From positions 1-5,765 of the forward strand of contig JALSHT010000003.1 in assembly GCA_026982095.1 (NCBI GenBank): DNA of 5,765 bases. Reading direction: 5' to 3'. This DNA comes from Nitrososphaeria archaeon (GTDB lineage: Archaea; Thermoproteota; Nitrososphaeria; Geothermarchaeales; JDFR-13). Under the pieces are notes generated by a model. The model was not told the DNA's origin. It made no database searches and worked only from the letters and a program-made list of their open reading frames with translations. A program made the translations under genes and the position numbers. The stretch's first letter is position 1, and the number at the start of each line of letters is the position of its first letter. This document shows, in pieces, positions 4,711 to 5,765 of the stretch.

Positions 4711-5765
4711 TCACACCCTACCCTTCTTGGTAAACTGCTTTCTATAAAGCATACGTATATCATTTAAGGTAGCTACTTCCGTGGGGCTCTTATCCTCCCT
4801 TATCCTCTTTATCCTAGCCAGTCTAAGGGCATATCCCGATTTATATTTGGGGCTCTTCTGTATCTCGTTAAAGTCGACTTCAACGACCACCTCAGGCTTG
4901 ACCCATACTCTATACCCCTCATCTTTAACCACTAATGATAGAAGTCTCTTAGTCATATAATGGAATTCTTCATCCGTTAGACCCTTGAATGTCTTGCCGA
5001 CCGATACATACTCTCCATTCTCCTCATCATAAACACCTAGATAATAGTCGCTTAGCCAACCCTTACGCCTACCATGACCCCATTCAGCACCTAAAATAAC
5101 AAGATCTAAAGTCTCCTTATCCTTAACCTTAACCCAATATTTACCCCGGCTCCCAAGGATATATGGAGAGTCCATCCTCTTCAACATCACACCTTCATGG
5201 CCCATTGATAACGCCTCCCTAAAAACCTCCTCAGCCTCAGAAGGCCCAATGTCATATACGGTGGTTGATAGATACTCCTTAGATACCTTCTCATCTAGTA
5301 TCGCCCTCCTCACACTATAGGGCTTATCTATCATGAGCTCTCCATCGTAAAATATAATATCAAATAGTTTTATCGTGGCTGGGATACGTTCAATATACTC
5401 CTCGAGGCTCTCCATCCTCCTAAACCTCTTCATAAGATCTTGAAATGGAAGGGGTCTACCACTCCCCCTTTCATAGGCTATAATCTCTCCATCGAGTATA
5501 CCTTTTTTGATATCGAAAGATGAGATTATCTCTATAAGCTCTGGAAAGCTCTCAGTAACTTCTGTCAACCTCCTGCTAAAGAGTTTGATTCCCGACTCCC
5601 CTATATGTATCTGGACCCTGAAACCATCGTATTTATACTCTACAGCAGCAGTATTAACACCTAGAATGTTATAACCTTCTAAGATGGATGTAGCTGGTTG
5701 GCCAAGCATCGGCCTAAGAGGGGTATATAGCTTAGGCCCTACAGTATATGGATCTATTCCCCTTG
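4711..5765 (-). CDS. lig: ATP-dependent DNA ligase, archaeal/eukaryotic type (partial, N-terminus off the right edge)
   Basis: The frame is open to the window edge, so the true start lies beyond 5765; the ATG at 5707-5709 is internal, because the upstream in-frame residues PKLYTPLRPML continue the family sequence. About 350 residues are visible out of a usual 560-610, so the N-terminal DNA-binding domain is missing. Seen, numbered from the first whole codon: motif I EYKYDGFR (42-49) with the lysine that becomes adenylated (K44), LDGE (90-93), motif III LFDIIFYDG (133-141), motif IV HEGVMLK (189-195), motif V KYWVKVK (208-214), and motif VI RLARIKRIREDK (314-325) in the OB domain. The enzyme seals nicks in duplex DNA during Okazaki-fragment joining and repair: ATP adenylates the lysine, AMP moves to the 5' phosphate, and the backbone is closed. 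All motifs are intact. No clear T-run terminator follows the TGA before the RNA's TATA box. Confidence 0.95.
   Translation of the reverse strand, partial: RGIDPYTVGPKLYTPLRPMLGQPATSILEGYNILGVNTAAVEYKYDGFRVQIHIGESGIKLFSRRLTEVTESFPELIEIISSFDIKKGILDGEIIAYERGSGRPLPFQDLMKRFRRMESLEEYIERIPATIKLFDIIFYDGELMIDKPYSVRRAILDEKVSKEYLSTTVYDIGPSEAEEVFREALSMGHEGVMLKRMDSPYILGSRGKYWVKVKDKETLDLVILGAEWGHGRRKGWLSDYYLGVYDEENGEYVSVGKTFKGLTDEEFHYMTKRLLSLVVKDEGYRVWVKPEVVVEVDFNEIQKSPKYKSGYALRLARIKRIREDKSPTEVATLNDIRMLYRKQFTKKGRV

Noticed and set aside
4711..5709. A complete 332-residue ligase starting at the ATG at 5709
   Set aside because: The frame continues upstream with family-like residues (LYTPLRPML) to the window edge, so this ATG is internal and the gene is cut by the window.

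Overview
The window most likely comes from a thermophilic archaeon, probably of the TACK group. This is suggested by an archaeal-type tyrosyl-tRNA synthetase, a geranylgeranyl-reductase-family flavoprotein (archaeal lipid saturation), an ATP-dependent DNA ligase of the archaeal/eukaryotic type, TATA-box promoters with very short or absent leaders, purine-rich coding strands that favour ATA and AGA/AGG, and a GC-rich structured island in AT-rich DNA. No species is claimed.

Layout. Positions 1-968 (minus) hold the N-terminal 322 residues of a geranylgeranyl reductase that runs off the left edge. After a 79-bp gap, surE (1048-1866) and tyrS (1873-3012) form a minus-strand pair separated by 6 bp. 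surE starts with TTG and is preceded by an SD that overlaps the tyrS stop. An 80-bp divergent promoter region (3013-3092) separates tyrS from a plus-strand gene (3093-4259). That gene encodes a 388-residue protein resembling the catalytic barrel of glycogen-debranching-type six-hairpin glycosidases. At the right edge, 4711-5765 (minus) holds the C-terminal 351 or so codons of a DNA ligase, covering the nucleotidyltransferase and OB domains.

The remarkable part is 4242-4648, between the convergent glycosidase-like and ligase genes. By hand count its core is 58% GC (208 of 360 bases at 4261-4620), against about 36% in the adjacent coding lines. It folds into one closed multi-branched structure: a 27-position terminal helix, two long arms and two hairpins. 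The interior looks like two tandem copies of one hairpin-plus-arm unit. On the plus strand the helices contain several A-C mismatches. On the minus strand each becomes a G-U wobble, and a good TATA box (4673-4679) sits about 28 bp upstream of the minus-strand 5' end. I therefore read it as a minus-strand non-coding RNA of about 407 nt. I do not recognise the family; it lacks the landmarks of RNase P RNA, SRP RNA and rRNA that I know. The alternative is a small inverted-repeat mobile element, since its ends are 28-bp inverted repeats that are themselves palindromic.

The protein genes are mostly housekeeping (lipid reduction, nucleotide phosphatase, tRNA charging, DNA ligation) and do not form a single pathway. 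The novelty lies in the structured RNA and, less strongly, in the orphan glycosidase-like gene whose 3' end overlaps it.
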